Below are positions 1 through 12,240 of a stretch of DNA of 64,000 nucleotides, piece after piece. Source of the DNA: Istiophorus platypterus (taxonomy: Eukaryota; Chordata; Actinopteri; Istiophoriformes; Istiophoridae); NCBI GenBank assembly GCA_016859345.1, contig CM029111.1:14892214-14956213 (forward strand), written 5' to 3'. The first letter of the stretch is position 1; every line of letters begins with the position of its first letter. The notes under the pieces were generated by a model. It did not search any database, had not been told where the DNA came from, and was given only the letters and a program-made list of their open reading frames with translations. The position numbers were made by a program, and so were the translations under genes.

Positions 1-1205
1 AATAGAAAAGAGACATCAGTAAGACAGAATTAAAGGAATAGTTCTGCATTTTGCAGGTCCTAAAGGCTTGAAAAGCATCAAATTTAGGTTTTAGTTCTCT
101 CTCACAAAAGGCCTTAGATACTAAAAAGTCTAAATTTACAGAGGTGTTGTTTTTTTCTTCCCTGCTGTGGACAGTAACAAAGTATAACATTTTACTTTAT
201 GTTGCAGGCTGTCAGGAGATGTTACACAGCTAAAAAACTACAAGTGAGATTGGCATGACAGTGGATTTTGCTGCAGGAGACTGCACACAAATGTTTTCTT
301 TTTATGGAGTTTTATGTCAGCAGCATCGGAACTGAGGCGAAAATGCCGCAGTAGCTCGGAAGTTTATCAACCCATAATGGGCAAGTGTAAGTTTCAGCTG
401 AAATTTAAATAAACTTTTTAAATTTACCAACTTTCTGCCACTCATCTGGTCCATGTCACGTTGAGTCATAATTACATTACAAGGAGTCATTGTTATATAC
501 AGCTGGGAAACGCTGACAAAATGTGATATAAATCTCAAATAACCCATGTACTTCATAATTTTAAGTCTTCTTGAGCAGCAGGTTTGCCGTGGTTCTTTGA
601 CTTGTGACCGTGAAACAGTTACTGAATGACATTAACTATTGAATCCTGCTGAAAACCCTGATGTTGGAAATGGGGAAAACAGCTATCCTGGGTCTGTCCA
701 AACATAAATGCACCTAGCCAAGAAATAGCCCCGTACTTTACCCTATCAAAACCACGAATTGTTGTTTTTACAGCAATTTCTGTTCAACTAAAGATAAATT
801 TAGGACTTTAAGTAATTAGTAATACCATAATAGAATGCAATTTAATACTTTTTCACAATGAAAATATGAGAGAAAATCAGGTGGGACTAAATGGTGTAGA
901 ATTATTTATTATCAAGTCACAATTTTTCAGTACTTCCCCTTAGCATTTAAAAATAATTTCCAATGATCTAATTAAATCAATGTGACCTAGACTGTTGGGG
1001 GTGGGTGGATCAACCTGTTCCAGATAATGAAATAATTTAAAGGTTTAAATCCTCTCTTCTCATCTAAATCTGAGTAAAATAGCGAATAATTATACTTCCC
1101 GAAATTTCAAACTATTCCTTTAAAAATAAGAAAAAACAGACCTACCAATAGGACATGGATGAATTCAAAAAATTACAAAAATACTGTACATCAAAATTAA
1201 AATAC
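1..1205. other. Sequence beyond letmd1 exon at 1206-1302, no gene recognised
   Basis: AT-rich sequence that is the downstream intron, and possibly the 3' flank, of letmd1. The missing last coding exon was looked for on the minus strand and not found. Short matches to a common teleost repeat (aaggaatagttctgcattttg at the left edge, and ctattcctttaaa near 1114) are the only structure seen. Confidence 0.5.
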
Positions 1206-4200
1206 CTTTCAGTGAGGATGACACCTGAAGCCACTGGGACAACCACTCGCGGCACTGGTTAACACCAAGACTGTCAGAATTGAGCCCTCTTACGTAACAA
1301 GCCTAGAAGGAGGAAAACGTGTATTTATAAACACACAGCTTAAAGAGGAAGAAACAGTGTCCATCATAAAAATCGTCTTTGGCTGATGAATACACAGAGG
1401 CAGAGTGCCCGACCTGTCTGAGTTCAGCATCACTGAGCTGGTGAGGGCCCAGCCTGCTGAGGGCCCGGTCCAGCTGCAGCAGCTCCAGGGCGTGGCTGTT
1501 GAGCCGCTGGCCAATCAGGAAGCCCGGGAGGCGAGGCGTCAAGAAGAGCAGGGGGCTGACGTGCCTCTGATTGAACATGGAAGCAGACAGAAAAGTGGTG
1601 TTCAGGTTCACCGAGCCCTTTGCATTTGGCATCAACATGAACGAGCGGTTTGTTTTTCGCGGGACGTGAACGAGGAGTGGAGGAGTTTTACTGACCATGT
1701 GATCCACGCTCATCCTCTTTATGCCCAGAGGGGGTCCGGAAAACAGGCTTCGGACAGCAAGGATCTCAGATACCTTAGGGTTTACTCCACTTTGCACCTG
1801 AAAATGCACCAAAGGTCAGTTAATCCCACTTTCATGAATTACTGGCTGCATGTTCAGGGTGCAGGGTGAATATCTGTGATATGTTATTTAACACCTTTCT
1901 GGTTTACATTGTTCTTACATTGCATTTTGATCAAGCGTCAGGACAGATAAGTTATTATTGATCCATTACTTCTTTTAGTCTTCGGTCAAAACAAACATGT
2001 TAGCAAGCTAAAATTAGCTTTGTTAGTTGCTGTGGTGGAAAAAGTACTCAGAGTATTTACTTGATTGAAAGTACCAGTATGACGATGTAGAAATACTCCA
2101 TTAACAGTAAAAAAAAAAAAAAGTCTGTCATTCAAAATCCTACTCATTTAAAAGCATATGAGTATTATCAACAAAATGTACTTTAGTATTAAATTAAGTA
2201 TAAGTACTTTCTCAACAGGAAAATGTCCCCAGTGATTGTATGACAGGAATAGATTGTTAACACCGATGCAACTGTTTGTAAACAGCATTTTACTGTTGGA
2301 GCTGCTGGGGGTAGAGTTGGCTTTAAGTACTTAATATGCAGTTTGGGATTTAAATCCAGTGGTTCCTAACCTGGGAGTCTGGCCCCTCCAATGGGTCACA
2401 AGATAAATCCCAGGGGCCTTGACATGATTAATTAGAGGAAAATTCCTATACTAATCCCTATTATTGTTTTTTTTCCTTTTAATCTAATATTTATTGTGGG
2501 ATACTGGATAATTTTACCTCTTTAGGCTGCCAACAATTATTTAAATGAAGTCAGTGAGAAGAGTTTGAGGAAATGTCTATTAAACGCCACAGGGGGGCCC
2601 CCCAACTGGAATTTTTTTTAAGAGGTCACATGTCAAAAATGTATGAAACCTTTGGTTTAGTCCTTAGAAATGAATTATATTTTGATAGCTTATCATATTT
2701 TTTTCAATGTAAAATCCTAAAAAATAATTAGTAACTAAATCTGTCAAATAGATGTAGTGAAGTAAAATGTACAACATCTCTCAGAAATTTAGTGGAGAAA
2801 TATAATGTAGCACAGAACTGAAATACTCAACTAAAGTATGAATACCTTACAATTGGACTTAAGTACAGTACTTGTGTAAATGTACTTAGTTACTTTCCAA
2901 CAATGGTTTGAATAAAGCTGATCTCAATTTAAGAAATTAGTTTGTATTTGATGCTTAAACCTCCACTTAAGAAAATTTACCTCATAACATGGCTAAGTTT
3001 GAATTTAAAAACAGGTATCTGTCTGTATCTGTCTGATAATGTCTCAATTTGTGTTTTTCTATATCTTTTTAGTCAACTTATGAAACGTGAACACATCAGT
3101 GAAGGCTCTACATTTAGGTTAAAGCATATTTGCAAAGAAGAGTGCGACTTATAGCTAGGATAAAGGGTCAATATATTAAGAGAAAAAAAATGTGATGTAT
3201 TTTACAAAGTGACAATGCTAAAACATTCTTATCATTTTACAGTGTTCTCTCACTAAAAAAAGTTCTAATACATTCACTTACTTTAGCACACAGGTCCTTA
3301 AGGCGACTCTGGAGCTGACTGTCTTTGACCTGGCGGCTTGTGTCCTCGAGCCCCTTGAGCACTGGCCGGTGTTGCCGGGCCCTGAGGGAATTATACACTC
3401 CCCGAAACTCCACCTGCTGCCGGGGAGTCCAGAAGTGAGGGATCAGGAGCTGGCGGGGGAAAAAGTACCTGGCAGTGAGAAGGTGGGGAATGACAGCAGA
3501 GAGAAGGGAGAGACATGGAGTGATGGGAGAATATGTATCAATAGGGGGGAGGACAGGAATGAAGATCAAATACACTGAATGAACTTACTGTTACAGGCTA
3601 ATAATAGATTCAGAATGCCTTGCTGAATATGAATCAAAGGATGCCAACTGAAAAGAAAAGGTGGTTATTTCCAAGTAACTCACATCAAGACAAAAACCAG
3701 GTAGTTGGCAAAGGGGGGGATTGATATCATCACCAGTGGGATGGCTTTGATCATGTCTCTGCGAAACTGTGAGATGAAAGGTCAAGTAAGTAAAGCTGCT
3801 ACAAGATAATAAACAGGACAGACCACAAGTGAAACAAAGACAAAGCATTAAATTTGAAAAAAAAAAAAAAAAATCACTGTAAAATCAATTATTCTTCTCC
3901 CTCCTAGTTTAAAAATCCAATACCACTGTAAAAAATTATTATTATAAAATATTATAATAATATTATATTATATTATTTTTAGTATTTTAATTCAAGAGTT
4001 TTAATTCAAGAGTTTTTTGTCTAATTTCATTTTTTGTATTTTCGATTTCAAGACTCTAAATTTCACCTTCAACATTCACATTTCCAAGCTGCCGTTTCAA
4101 AATATCCAATTCCCCTTTTCTGTGTCATTTTTCTTTTGAATGTTTAATTATGGCCTGATTATCTGGCTTTAATAGTATTAAATATAGTAAGAGTTTCTTC

Positions 4201-7200
4201 CTCATTTCCTCTTTTAATATTCCATTTTCGTTATTTAACTGGGAAGGTATCATGAGGAGCATTAGACCTCTAGTAGTGCAACAGAGCTGTTTTTCCATGA
4301 GGGTGTCCTCATTTTGTTTATGAACACTGTCCCACTGAACTACAGGTGGCAGTATTGAACCAAGATACACAGCAATGCACAAGCAAAGGGAATAAGTGAA
4401 TAGAGGAGTATAAGCTAATTAAAGTTAGAGCTGTACGTGATTGCTGGATTTAATATACTGGTAAAATAATCCACTTTGAAAGTATTTTATGAGGAAGGAA
4501 ATGCATTTAACATGTTTTTTAAGAGCTCAAGAATGGACACAATGTGTTTTTGTGAGTAATACTGAATATAATCATAACTTTAGTTTACATAAAACCTCTA
4601 GAGGACACTTTAATTCCTCTATAGAAATGGACTGGATATGTTGGGGCCCCATCCCTGGTGTGGATCTTTTACTACTGTGGTACATGTTCCCTCCTCCGCA
4701 GTGTAAATCCACTTGTCAGCTTTCTCTTTAAAATGAACTGAACAGGATGAATTAAGTTAAATTAAGTAATTTGGTAATTAGGTCTTTCACTGGTTTCACT
4801 ATGTGCAAAAACCACAGCACCATATGTTTCCAAATGCTGGGTAATAAATGTCACCTTTTTCCAGTTTGTACTATAAAATCTTTTATACCTTTTAAAGGAT
4901 CAGCTTTTCTCCAAGTGCATCTTAGTACAGTTCTCACATTTATATATGTAAAGTAAAGATAAAATCTGTTTTTAACCTTCAGTCCGAAACACAAGGATAT
5001 TCAGTTTACTATTATAAGTGATGAAGAAAAGTTTCTAATTCTTACATTTGAGAAGCTGGAATCTGCAAAGGATCGTCATTTTTAAAGAAAATGACTAAAA
5101 CAATTATCCAATTATCAAAATAGGAACTAAGTAATTTAAAATTATTATAATGTATAATAATCCTTTCAGCTGTAATTATATGTAGCTACAACTATCCACT
5201 GTAATGGTCCAAACAACCAGTTTGGTTTTTGTTTAACTGTAGTGAAGCTCGTTTGGTTCAGTGACCAACCTGTCTGAGTTTCTCCATCTCCCTGTAAGGT
5301 AGCTCTTCAAACTTTACTCTATCAGAGGCCATCTTTGCTTTTATCCTTCTCACATCTTTGGCATCTCGGAACAATAACTTGAATCCTGGATGGATACAAT
5401 GATATCAATAACATTTATGATCATTAAAAAATATTGCTGGAAATGGACTGCATGTAAACAGTGGGTTTACCTTCCACAAAAGTATGGTAGAGCTGATAAA
5501 AGCTGGGAAATCTCCTTTTGAGGAAACCTTCATATTTGCTATTCGCCCACTGGAGCCTGTTGGTGACATATCGACCGATTCCTCGTCTAACTTTGGACGA
5601 TGAGTAGTGTCTACACAGGGGTAACCTGGAAATAAAAAGAAGATTACAGGAGTAACTCAAATAATCATAAGACAAGAATCTATCAGGCATTAATTAAGAT
5701 ACATTTATCACACACAAAGCATAACTGAATAATAAAACAAACCCAAGAGATAACAATACAAAAAAATTTCACATAATGTATGATAAACTGAAGAAATTGT
5801 GTTAGGTCCCAAATCATTGTTCTGTTGCCAGACATGTCCATGACATCAGACAGGTCACTTCTTATAAATATCTATGGGTCCACATTAAAAGTGACTTTAG
5901 CTGGCACTCTCAATGCCACATATATCTGTAGTTTGTGTTGTTAGCCAGAATATTATTGTCCATTCTTACAGACCTAGAGTCCAGTTTATGCTATGGTTTT
6001 ACCAGCTTGGAATCCTAACAGTTAAAACTTATGGCTCAAATTTTTAGTCCGGTCCAGGCATTTTGGAGCAGTCTGCTATCCTGCAGGCCAACAGGATCCA
6101 ATCTGAATCTTCTCATGTGTTGAACTCTCAGTATGAACTTATGAATTCTCAGAGCAGGTAAAGCATCCCACTATGCACACACGATCTTTATAAACAAACA
6201 AACACTCATTTGACCCTCCGTCAGTTCAATTACAAATGGGCAACTCCTCGTGGATCAAAAGAGGGGTGGGGACGGTGCTCAGATAACTGCCACTGATCAC
6301 TGTTGCAGAGGGTGTGCGCTTTGGAGATGTATGCCTAAAGTCGTCAAGTAGTTTTTAACAGAGTGAACTGTTATGTGATCAGTTTGGTTTTTGTTGTTGT
6401 TTATGTTTTTATCTTTATATTGGGATTCCCTTAATCTGAGGCAATTCTGAAAATATAAAAGGAGTTGCCAAGTGTCTGTGAATCTCTTTGAAGATTTATA
6501 AAAAAAAAATGTTGATACCGTAAGACATAATGGCTAAAATCCAATGTCCAAATGTTGTAGGATGTTCCATTACAGATAAAGATCTGGGCAAAAATCTGTT
6601 CATGTTAACTGCCTGACAGGGAGAGCTTCACACATCCTTGACAAATTCAACATTGTTTTAGAGCTCTAAGTCTCCTGTTTCCATCTGCGCAAAGTACTTT
6701 TGGATCCACGGATCACTGCGACAGCTTTTGACACAGAATTCGGACTTGTGGCTATGGCTCCAAAGTGTTTTCCACAAAATAAAAGGTGCTATTACAGGCG
6801 ATCTTGTGCCTCCGTAGGATCGGTTCGTTATCGCTTATATTCATTTCGACGTTTTGTTATTAAAATTTAAAGAGTTGCCTTTCAAAAGAGACCAGGCTTA
6901 TGATTGTAGTCGAACAGGTTGAAGAACAGTAACTTGTTCTTATTTTGGGTACATCAATTTCCGGCTTGTGTACAGTAGTACAGGCGTCTGTTGACAGGTT
7001 AAAACTGTTTAAAATCCTGGAAATATAAATTACACAAGGATGCCCTGATGTTTGAGCATATTCGGGACTAAAAAAATGCATATTTATGTATAAAACATCC
7101 TTATATTTGTTTAAAATGTGTCTTTGAAAACGTAATAACCGGCCGAGGTGTTATCCAGACAGGTAGCTAGCTTAGCGCGGGTTCAGGTGAGATGCGAGCA

Positions 7201-7368
7201 AAACAAAATGACAAGTCATGCACGGGTGAACCTGGGAGGGTTTCGGACATACCTGGACTGACGGGACACGTATGGAGAATACAGGCCAGTTGTTGTCCTG
7301 CTTGTCCTGAGGCCACACAGTCGGACCAAAGACAAATGGCTACACAGGCTCGAACAGGACAACGCCAT
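1206..7368 (-). CDS. letmd1: LETM1 domain-containing protein 1 (partial at 3' end)
   Basis: The product is a mitochondrial inner-membrane protein with a LETM1-like ribosome-binding domain. Coding exons in transcription order are 7368-7253, 5625-5471, 5385-5270, 3766-3684, 3468-3282, 1797-1696, 1566-1414 and 1302-1206. All have GT/AG borders and matching phases, giving about 336 residues. The ATG at 7368 opens an Arg/Ser/Leu-rich, acid-poor leader that fits a mitochondrial presequence. Family landmarks follow: KYEGFLKRRFPSFYQLYHTF near residue 70, LPYREMEKLRQ near 120, a hydrophobic span with SIPPFANYLVF near 145, then FPRQLLIPHFWTPRQQ and the CREWLSQWLQ stretch at the end. The family is about 360 residues. 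The last visible exon ends after AAAG with a gtatt donor, so a short final exon of about 20 codons is missing. I found no candidate for it in 1-1205, so it probably lies outside the window. The gene is divergent from gtsf1. Confidence 0.93.
1567..1695 (-). other. letmd1: Short in-frame letmd1 intron (possible exitron)
   Basis: On the minus strand this 129-bp segment starts with gtcagt and ends with tcaatcag. It is an exact multiple of three and has no stop codon, so the flanking exons read straight through it. Removing it aligns the protein with the mammalian LETMD1 pattern without a gap (SVDHM joined to RHVSPLLFLTPRL). Retaining it would add 43 residues. I call it an intron. Whether it is sometimes retained cannot be seen from the sequence. 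Confidence 0.8.
2028..2912. repeat. Non-autonomous element with 'aagtac' termini in letmd1 intron
   Basis: The element begins with ggtggaaaaagtactcagag and ends in acttagttactttccaaca, which read as imperfect inverted repeats of each other. Inside are many AAGTA/TACTT words and no open frame. Related copies or fragments are at about 11970-12240, 15060-15150, 34600-34712 and 55630-56230. The form suggests a non-autonomous DNA transposon common in teleosts. The family name is not known to me. Confidence 0.6.
3767..5269. other. letmd1 intron 3, repeat remnants only
   Basis: About 1.5 kb of AT-rich intron. It contains an A-run at 3857-3873, ATT/TAT-rich low-complexity sequence near 3930-3980, and a copy of a dispersed teleost repeat at about 4978-5140 (attcagtttactattataag, then acatttgagaagctgga). 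No open frame with family resemblance is seen. Confidence 0.5.
5626..7252. other. letmd1 intron 1 with possible decayed LINE fragment
   Basis: A 1.6-kb first intron. Around 5815-6180 the plus strand gives broken reading frames reminiscent of the region after reverse transcriptase in non-LTR elements: a 'tcttataaatatctatgggtcca' phrase followed by serine/leucine-rich text with several stops. It is too decayed to assign. The part near 6660-7180 is unremarkable. The donor of exon 1 is at 7252. Confidence 0.3.
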
Positions 7369-9247
7369 GTTTGATACTGCGAAGTCCAGCAGGGTTACCG
7401 TAATGACGCTCGTTTACAGCAGAGCCGAAAGCCGCAGAGTTACCGTAATAACGGCTGGCTTACCAACTGGCCGCTGCAGTGGGACCCCCGAACCCCCAGG
7501 GGGCCCAACAGCTCCGGGTTTAATCCATATCACTTTAGTGTACATAATCTATCTGCAAAAACTTGTTAAATTTCCTCTTTTATCGGATTTACTTCGTTTT
7601 TTTTCCCGAGTGTTAAGTAATTTACACACAAAAAAAACCTTCAGTGTGTAGTATTACGCGATCGTATTTAGTTCCACAAGGCTGGAACCAAGATTTATTG
7701 TCATTATCAATACATCAAACAAAAAAAAATCTTTAACCGCACAGTCAATTAAATTCAGAATAAAGTAAAAAACACTGCACAGCATTATTCCCTGAATATT
7801 GTTCCCTTTACGTTAGTACATCAATGCCTCTTCCACAGCTGCAGTATGACAGAAAATTTGGTTATTTGCTTGATGCCATTTCATGTCTTTAAATATTTTT
7901 TCTATACATATGTTCAGCATCTTATATGCAATATAGTAACTTTTAAAAAAAACAAGGAAGCATTGAACCAAGGCAACTACTTCTGGTTTCATTTGAATGT
8001 GTTTTTCGTGTAATAAAAAGTGACATTATGAAATTTTTAAATTTTTTTTGTAGTTTTTAGTCTGTTTGTGCTCATTTTGTGTCCCTTTGAGTTATTTTTT
8101 TAGGTCTGTTTTGCTTTTAGTAACGTGCTAGTAACGTTATTTTTAATCCCGAGGAATTTTTTTTCTTGCGCGAAAAGAGAGTCACGTGACTTCGCGCAAA
8201 CCTAGACCAAGCTTAGGGGCGGGGCCGCGCGCGCGACGCAAACTTTCTCCGGTCGCGAGCTGCCGGCGGACGAGACTGCAAAGGTTCAGAAAACTTTCTG
8301 TTTATCCCGCTAAAGCTACATTTTATCACAGAATATTTTAACGCATTTGTTTAAAACTTCACAAACCTCAAGAATTTTAACTTTTGTTCTCGGATAATCG
8401 TTTTACGAGGTCGGCGACTTATATTTTTTTTTTTTTTGCTAGCAAACGTAGTCGCAGGTCAATTTTTAGCCCGGGTTTAGGACAATGTCCGACTGAGTTA
8501 TTGATACATGTTGTAGTTTCACCTTAAAATCTGCCATTTGTTGAAGATATATCTGTAACTTAAACGTGAGTATTCGGCCTTTGAGACAACACTGACGCCA
8601 TCTAGGGGAAACGTACGGAGTTGCACCGAACGGCCGGTCTGAAGCTGCAGAGCTAGCATGCAGAGGGGCCGCGTTTAGGTCACGAACCAATAGAAAATGT
8701 GGGGCCCAAGTCATTTATAGGTGAGTCAGGGGCCCCGGCGTCGCCACCTTTACCATAGGAAGTATGTGGCGTCCGGGTGCGGCTAACTTTATCGTGTTTC
8801 AGGCGGCTAATACTCAACTGTAAGGTCGGGACGGCTAAAAACAAACTCCTCCGCTTTTATCTTTAAAGCCAAGTTTAAAAAAAACAACAACTAGTAGATC
8901 TAGTAGACAAGTAGACCATATGATCTTGCCTGATTTATTTTTTTCTTTTCATTTTTTTATTTACTGAAGTTGGACTAAAATTTTGTGTGTTTGGGAGGGT
9001 TCTAGTTTTGCACATTAGTTCAAACAAACCTACGCCAGGGGGCGACCTGCAGAGTCCCAACAGAATCCTGCAGATGAATGATCAGATTGGTTGTTGTGGT
9101 TCTGCATTTTTTTTTGAATGTTGCATGTGGTTCTAGCAACCTGTCAGTTCTTTTGTTGTAATTTTTTTTTTTAATTATTGTTGTTGTTTTTTTTTATTAT
9201 TGTTTTGCATTCCAGGCTAACCCTCATTGTGTATTTTATCTCCCCAG
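7369..9247. promoter_or_regulatory. Divergent letmd1/gtsf1 spacer with CpG-rich core
   Basis: This stretch separates the letmd1 ATG (7368, minus) from the exon holding the gtsf1 ATG (9248, plus). Near letmd1 are two related words, ggttaccgtaatgacg and agttaccgtaataacg (7393-7458). At 8160-8285 is a dense CpG segment with a perfect palindromic E-box GTCACGTGAC at 8181-8190 and a GC box at 8216-8226. It is the best candidate for the gtsf1 promoter or first non-coding exon. A second GC-rich patch lies at 8580-8800. No TATA box stands out. Confidence 0.55.
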
Positions 9248-9280
9248 TTGACCAGTTTGGCTGTAAGTCACAGTTTGGAG

Positions 9281-11521
9281 ATGGCGACCACCATCAGATT
9301 TGGAACCACTACCGATTCATGCAGGGCTGCTGCTGATGAGAGGGCAAATCGGGCAGAGGAAACTGGTAAAAGTAGAGATACTCTTCCACATTTTCATCAG
9401 CTTAAGTTATCCCACGTTTTAGTAAATAAAAATGGTGTTGAATGTGTTTTTTTTTCTTTTCTTGTTTTTATAGAGGATAAAGGAAACTCTGACCCGTACA
9501 AACTTCTGCAGTGCCCTTTTGACAAGAACCATCAAATCCGGGCTTTCCGCTTCCCTTATCACCTCATAAAGTGCAGGAAGGTGAGTCGAGCACTTTGCTG
9601 CGTCTAATGCTAGCCATAACAGGTATGGAAAAACAGTGCAGATTTACATTGCATTAGAGTGAAACTTAGTTCATAACCATATGTAGTTCATAATTGTTAA
9701 TCATGTTGTGACTTAAAGTTTATTCTTGACTTTGGAAACAGCAGTTGACAGAACAAATTGACCACAAGGCCATTTTGATAGCAGCTGTTCTCTCATCTTC
9801 CTCAGTAGATGAAGTTACCCGGTTGGTATGGAATTGTGGAGGATCAGATTTCCATTTTTATGAACACCTAATGGACTTCTCATCCATGTTGGCTTAAAGG
9901 TCTAATCTGGACCTTTTAAACAGCAGTTGACATGTTCATCTTGTCTAACTATTCATTGAAAAAAGAAATTGCTGAAGCACCAAAAGTTGATTTGCAAATA
10001 AGAAGGAATACTCTTACATCTATTGGAAGAAAAACTAAGAAAAAAAGCTTCCTTTTTTTTAAGGACTAGTCCCATATTACATACTTTGAAATGAACTTGT
10101 TTATATTTCTGGTTTCTTAAATATAAGTGATTTTGGTCATTGTGGTAACACACTGCACACAATGGGTGAAGGACCAGGCTGTTTTAACTGATGGTCTACG
10201 CAGTTCAGTGCAGGAAACTGGCAACCTCTAGAGCAAGATATGCCTTAGTTTCATTCTCCACTGTATTAGACCTTGTATTCCATCAAGTTCAGGAAAGCTG
10301 TTAACAAGAAACAGGAAATATCTGGCAAGTTTTAGGAAATGTCGAGCTGTTACAATAATTTTTCTGTCTCAAGAAAATCAGCAGAAATTAAAAATTAAAG
10401 TCTTGGAAAAGTCTTTTTTTTTTTTTTCCCTTTTTTTTTTTTTAAGAATATTCTGAATTGATACACCTCATACCATGACTTGACTGCCAGTTTAACTTAT
10501 CTTTCACTGATGCAGAATCATCCTAAACTGGCCAGTGAGCTGAAAACCTGCCCTTTCAATGCTCGCCACCTGGTCCCCAAGCACGAGCTGATGCACCACA
10601 CTGAGACCTGTGAGGACAGAGTATCTGTGTACTCAGAGGATGGTGAGATATTTGCTCATTACCCCGCAGATCCAGTGTCAGTGTGTATGTTTACAGTGTT
10701 TTCAAGCTGAAGTCTGCTTTGTTTACAGGTAGAAGCACAAATGGACATTCTAAATTGCAGGTCCCAGTCAGCACCTGGGTAAACTCAAACATGACTGAAG
10801 ACTGGGACAAAGGTAAGATTAACAACCACATCATCATCATCTTCTTTTTTTTAAGCTGTTTTAGTATATATTGGACAAACTACTTAAAAAAATGTTAATT
10901 ATTGAGCTTTAGAGGTTCTTGATAGGTGGATTTTGTTATCTTGGGACATAGCATGGCCAGCTGTTTCCCCTGTTTTCCTGTCTTTGTCGTAAACTATTTA
11001 GCACAAGGAAATGAGAGCAGTATCAAACCTGTCATTTGACTTGCAGCAAGAAAACAAATAAGCACATCTACAAAAATATACAAACTATTCCTTTAAGGTA
11101 AAACTCTGTGCTCGAGTTTGAAATTATCAGTGCAAAGAATCTACAGAGAGATTCTCACAATATTATTTTTCTCCCCTAGTTTTCTCTGAACCAGAGTCCG
11201 AACACACTGATTTTCAATGCAATGTCTGTAAAGTAACAGCTTGGGGTTTTTTGTTTTTTTTTTTTGTTGTTTGTTTGTTTTGCAGAGGTTGATGATGATG
11301 CTAGTCCATTCGTGTGGGGTGTAAATACAGCCTTGAATCAAAAGTAAGTGGTCCGCTCCACGAATCTGCCGCAGCTCTTAGCGCTCATTTGTGCATATTT
11401 CCCTCACTCTTAAACTCGTTTCATCTTGTCTCACTGCAGACTGGAGATGAGGCCGACCAACAATCTTGGTCCAAGTTTTAGAGCACCCACTACCCTCCCG
11501 TGGTCGGGATTTCAGCCATAA
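9281..11521 (+). CDS. gtsf1: Gametocyte-specific factor 1 (CHHC zinc-finger piRNA cofactor)
   Basis: GTSF1 proteins bind RNA and PIWI proteins and promote piRNA-guided transposon silencing in germ cells. Coding exons are 9281-9365, 9474-9580, 10516-10642, 10729-10812, 11286-11343 and 11440-11521. Phases agree throughout and give 180 residues, slightly longer than the roughly 167 of mammals. Two CHHC fingers with identical spacing (C-x5-H-x9-H-x3-C) use C42, H48, H58, C62 and C76, H82, H92, C96. The KLLQCPFDKNHQIRAFRFPY phrase is diagnostic. The C-terminal half keeps the tryptophan motifs (STW, EDWDK, FVWG) used by the family to contact PIWI. The first 34 residues are Thr/Ala/Arg-rich and not conserved with mammals. 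The ATG follows an acceptor at 9241-9247, so an upstream non-coding exon is expected. The end and the phase-correct last exon are clear. Confidence 0.93.
9581..10515. other. gtsf1 intron 2, no gene
   Basis: A 935-bp intron. It has two short related phrases, aacagcagttgaca near 9738 and 9922, matching a phrase near 31380 (aacaacagttgaca), so it probably holds fragments of a dispersed repeat. T-runs precede the acceptor region near 10412-10443. Confidence 0.4.
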
Positions 11522-11849
11522 TTTGCATCAGTGTATATCCAAATTTAAGTTTACTGTTGGCCTGTTGTCTGTATGCAAATATGGATATCACTTTTTAAAG
11601 TTGTTCTTAACAAGTATTTCCCCAAGTAAAGTTTTAATTTCCACAACTGTATTTAAATTTCCCCGTATTGGATCTAGGTTGCAGATATTTACTTTTTTTT
11701 TCATGTGATGCAGCAAATAACCTAAAATCAGTTTAGAGACATTTGAGTGACATCTACTCTCTAGCACCTCTTTTTTTATCAGTATTATCTCGAATTAATC
11801 CCTGCAACAGTAAAAAAATGTCATAGGATAAAAATTGTGTGCATGTCAT

Positions 11850-11855
11850 AATAAA
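11850..11855 (+). promoter_or_regulatory. gtsf1: gtsf1 polyadenylation signal AATAAA
   Basis: A canonical AATAAA lies 329 bp after the gtsf1 stop codon. It is the first canonical signal noted downstream and would give a 3' UTR of about 350 bp. Confidence 0.6.
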
Positions 11856-11969
11856 GGTCTTTGATTTGAAATAATTATGGATGGTTAGTGATGAAATTGA
11901 TCACACTGTAATGTGCATGGCTTGAAAATGCGAGCATGTTGGCTATAATTTGGGACTGAAATGTGCATT

Positions 11970-12240
11970 GGTAGATGAAGGATCCAAATCCTTTACTTGA
12001 GTAAAAGTAACTATGCCTCCAATGTTAAAATACTCAATTACAGGAAAAAGTCCTGCTTTCAAAATCTGAAGTAAAATGCAGAGGTATTATCAGGTAGATG
12101 TACTTAAAGTGTCAAAAGTACTGTAGACTAGCCTGATTCATTCTTATTTATATCATATTAGATTGTTAATATTGATGCAGCAAGGTAAGCAACATTTTAC
12201 AGTTGTAGCTGGTTGACACGGAGCAAGTACTTTAGTATCT
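11970..12240. repeat. Second copy of the 'aagtac' element
   Basis: The segment shares the phrases tttacttgagtaaaagtaact, gtaaaatgcagaggtattatca and gtacttaaagtgtcaaaagta with the family whose long copies are at 2028-2912 and 55630-56230. It lies just downstream of gtsf1. Confidence 0.55.

Noticed and set aside
1405..1869. Plus-strand frame of 154 codons opposite letmd1
   Set aside because: It is the antisense shadow of letmd1 exons whose minus-strand protein is clearly conserved.
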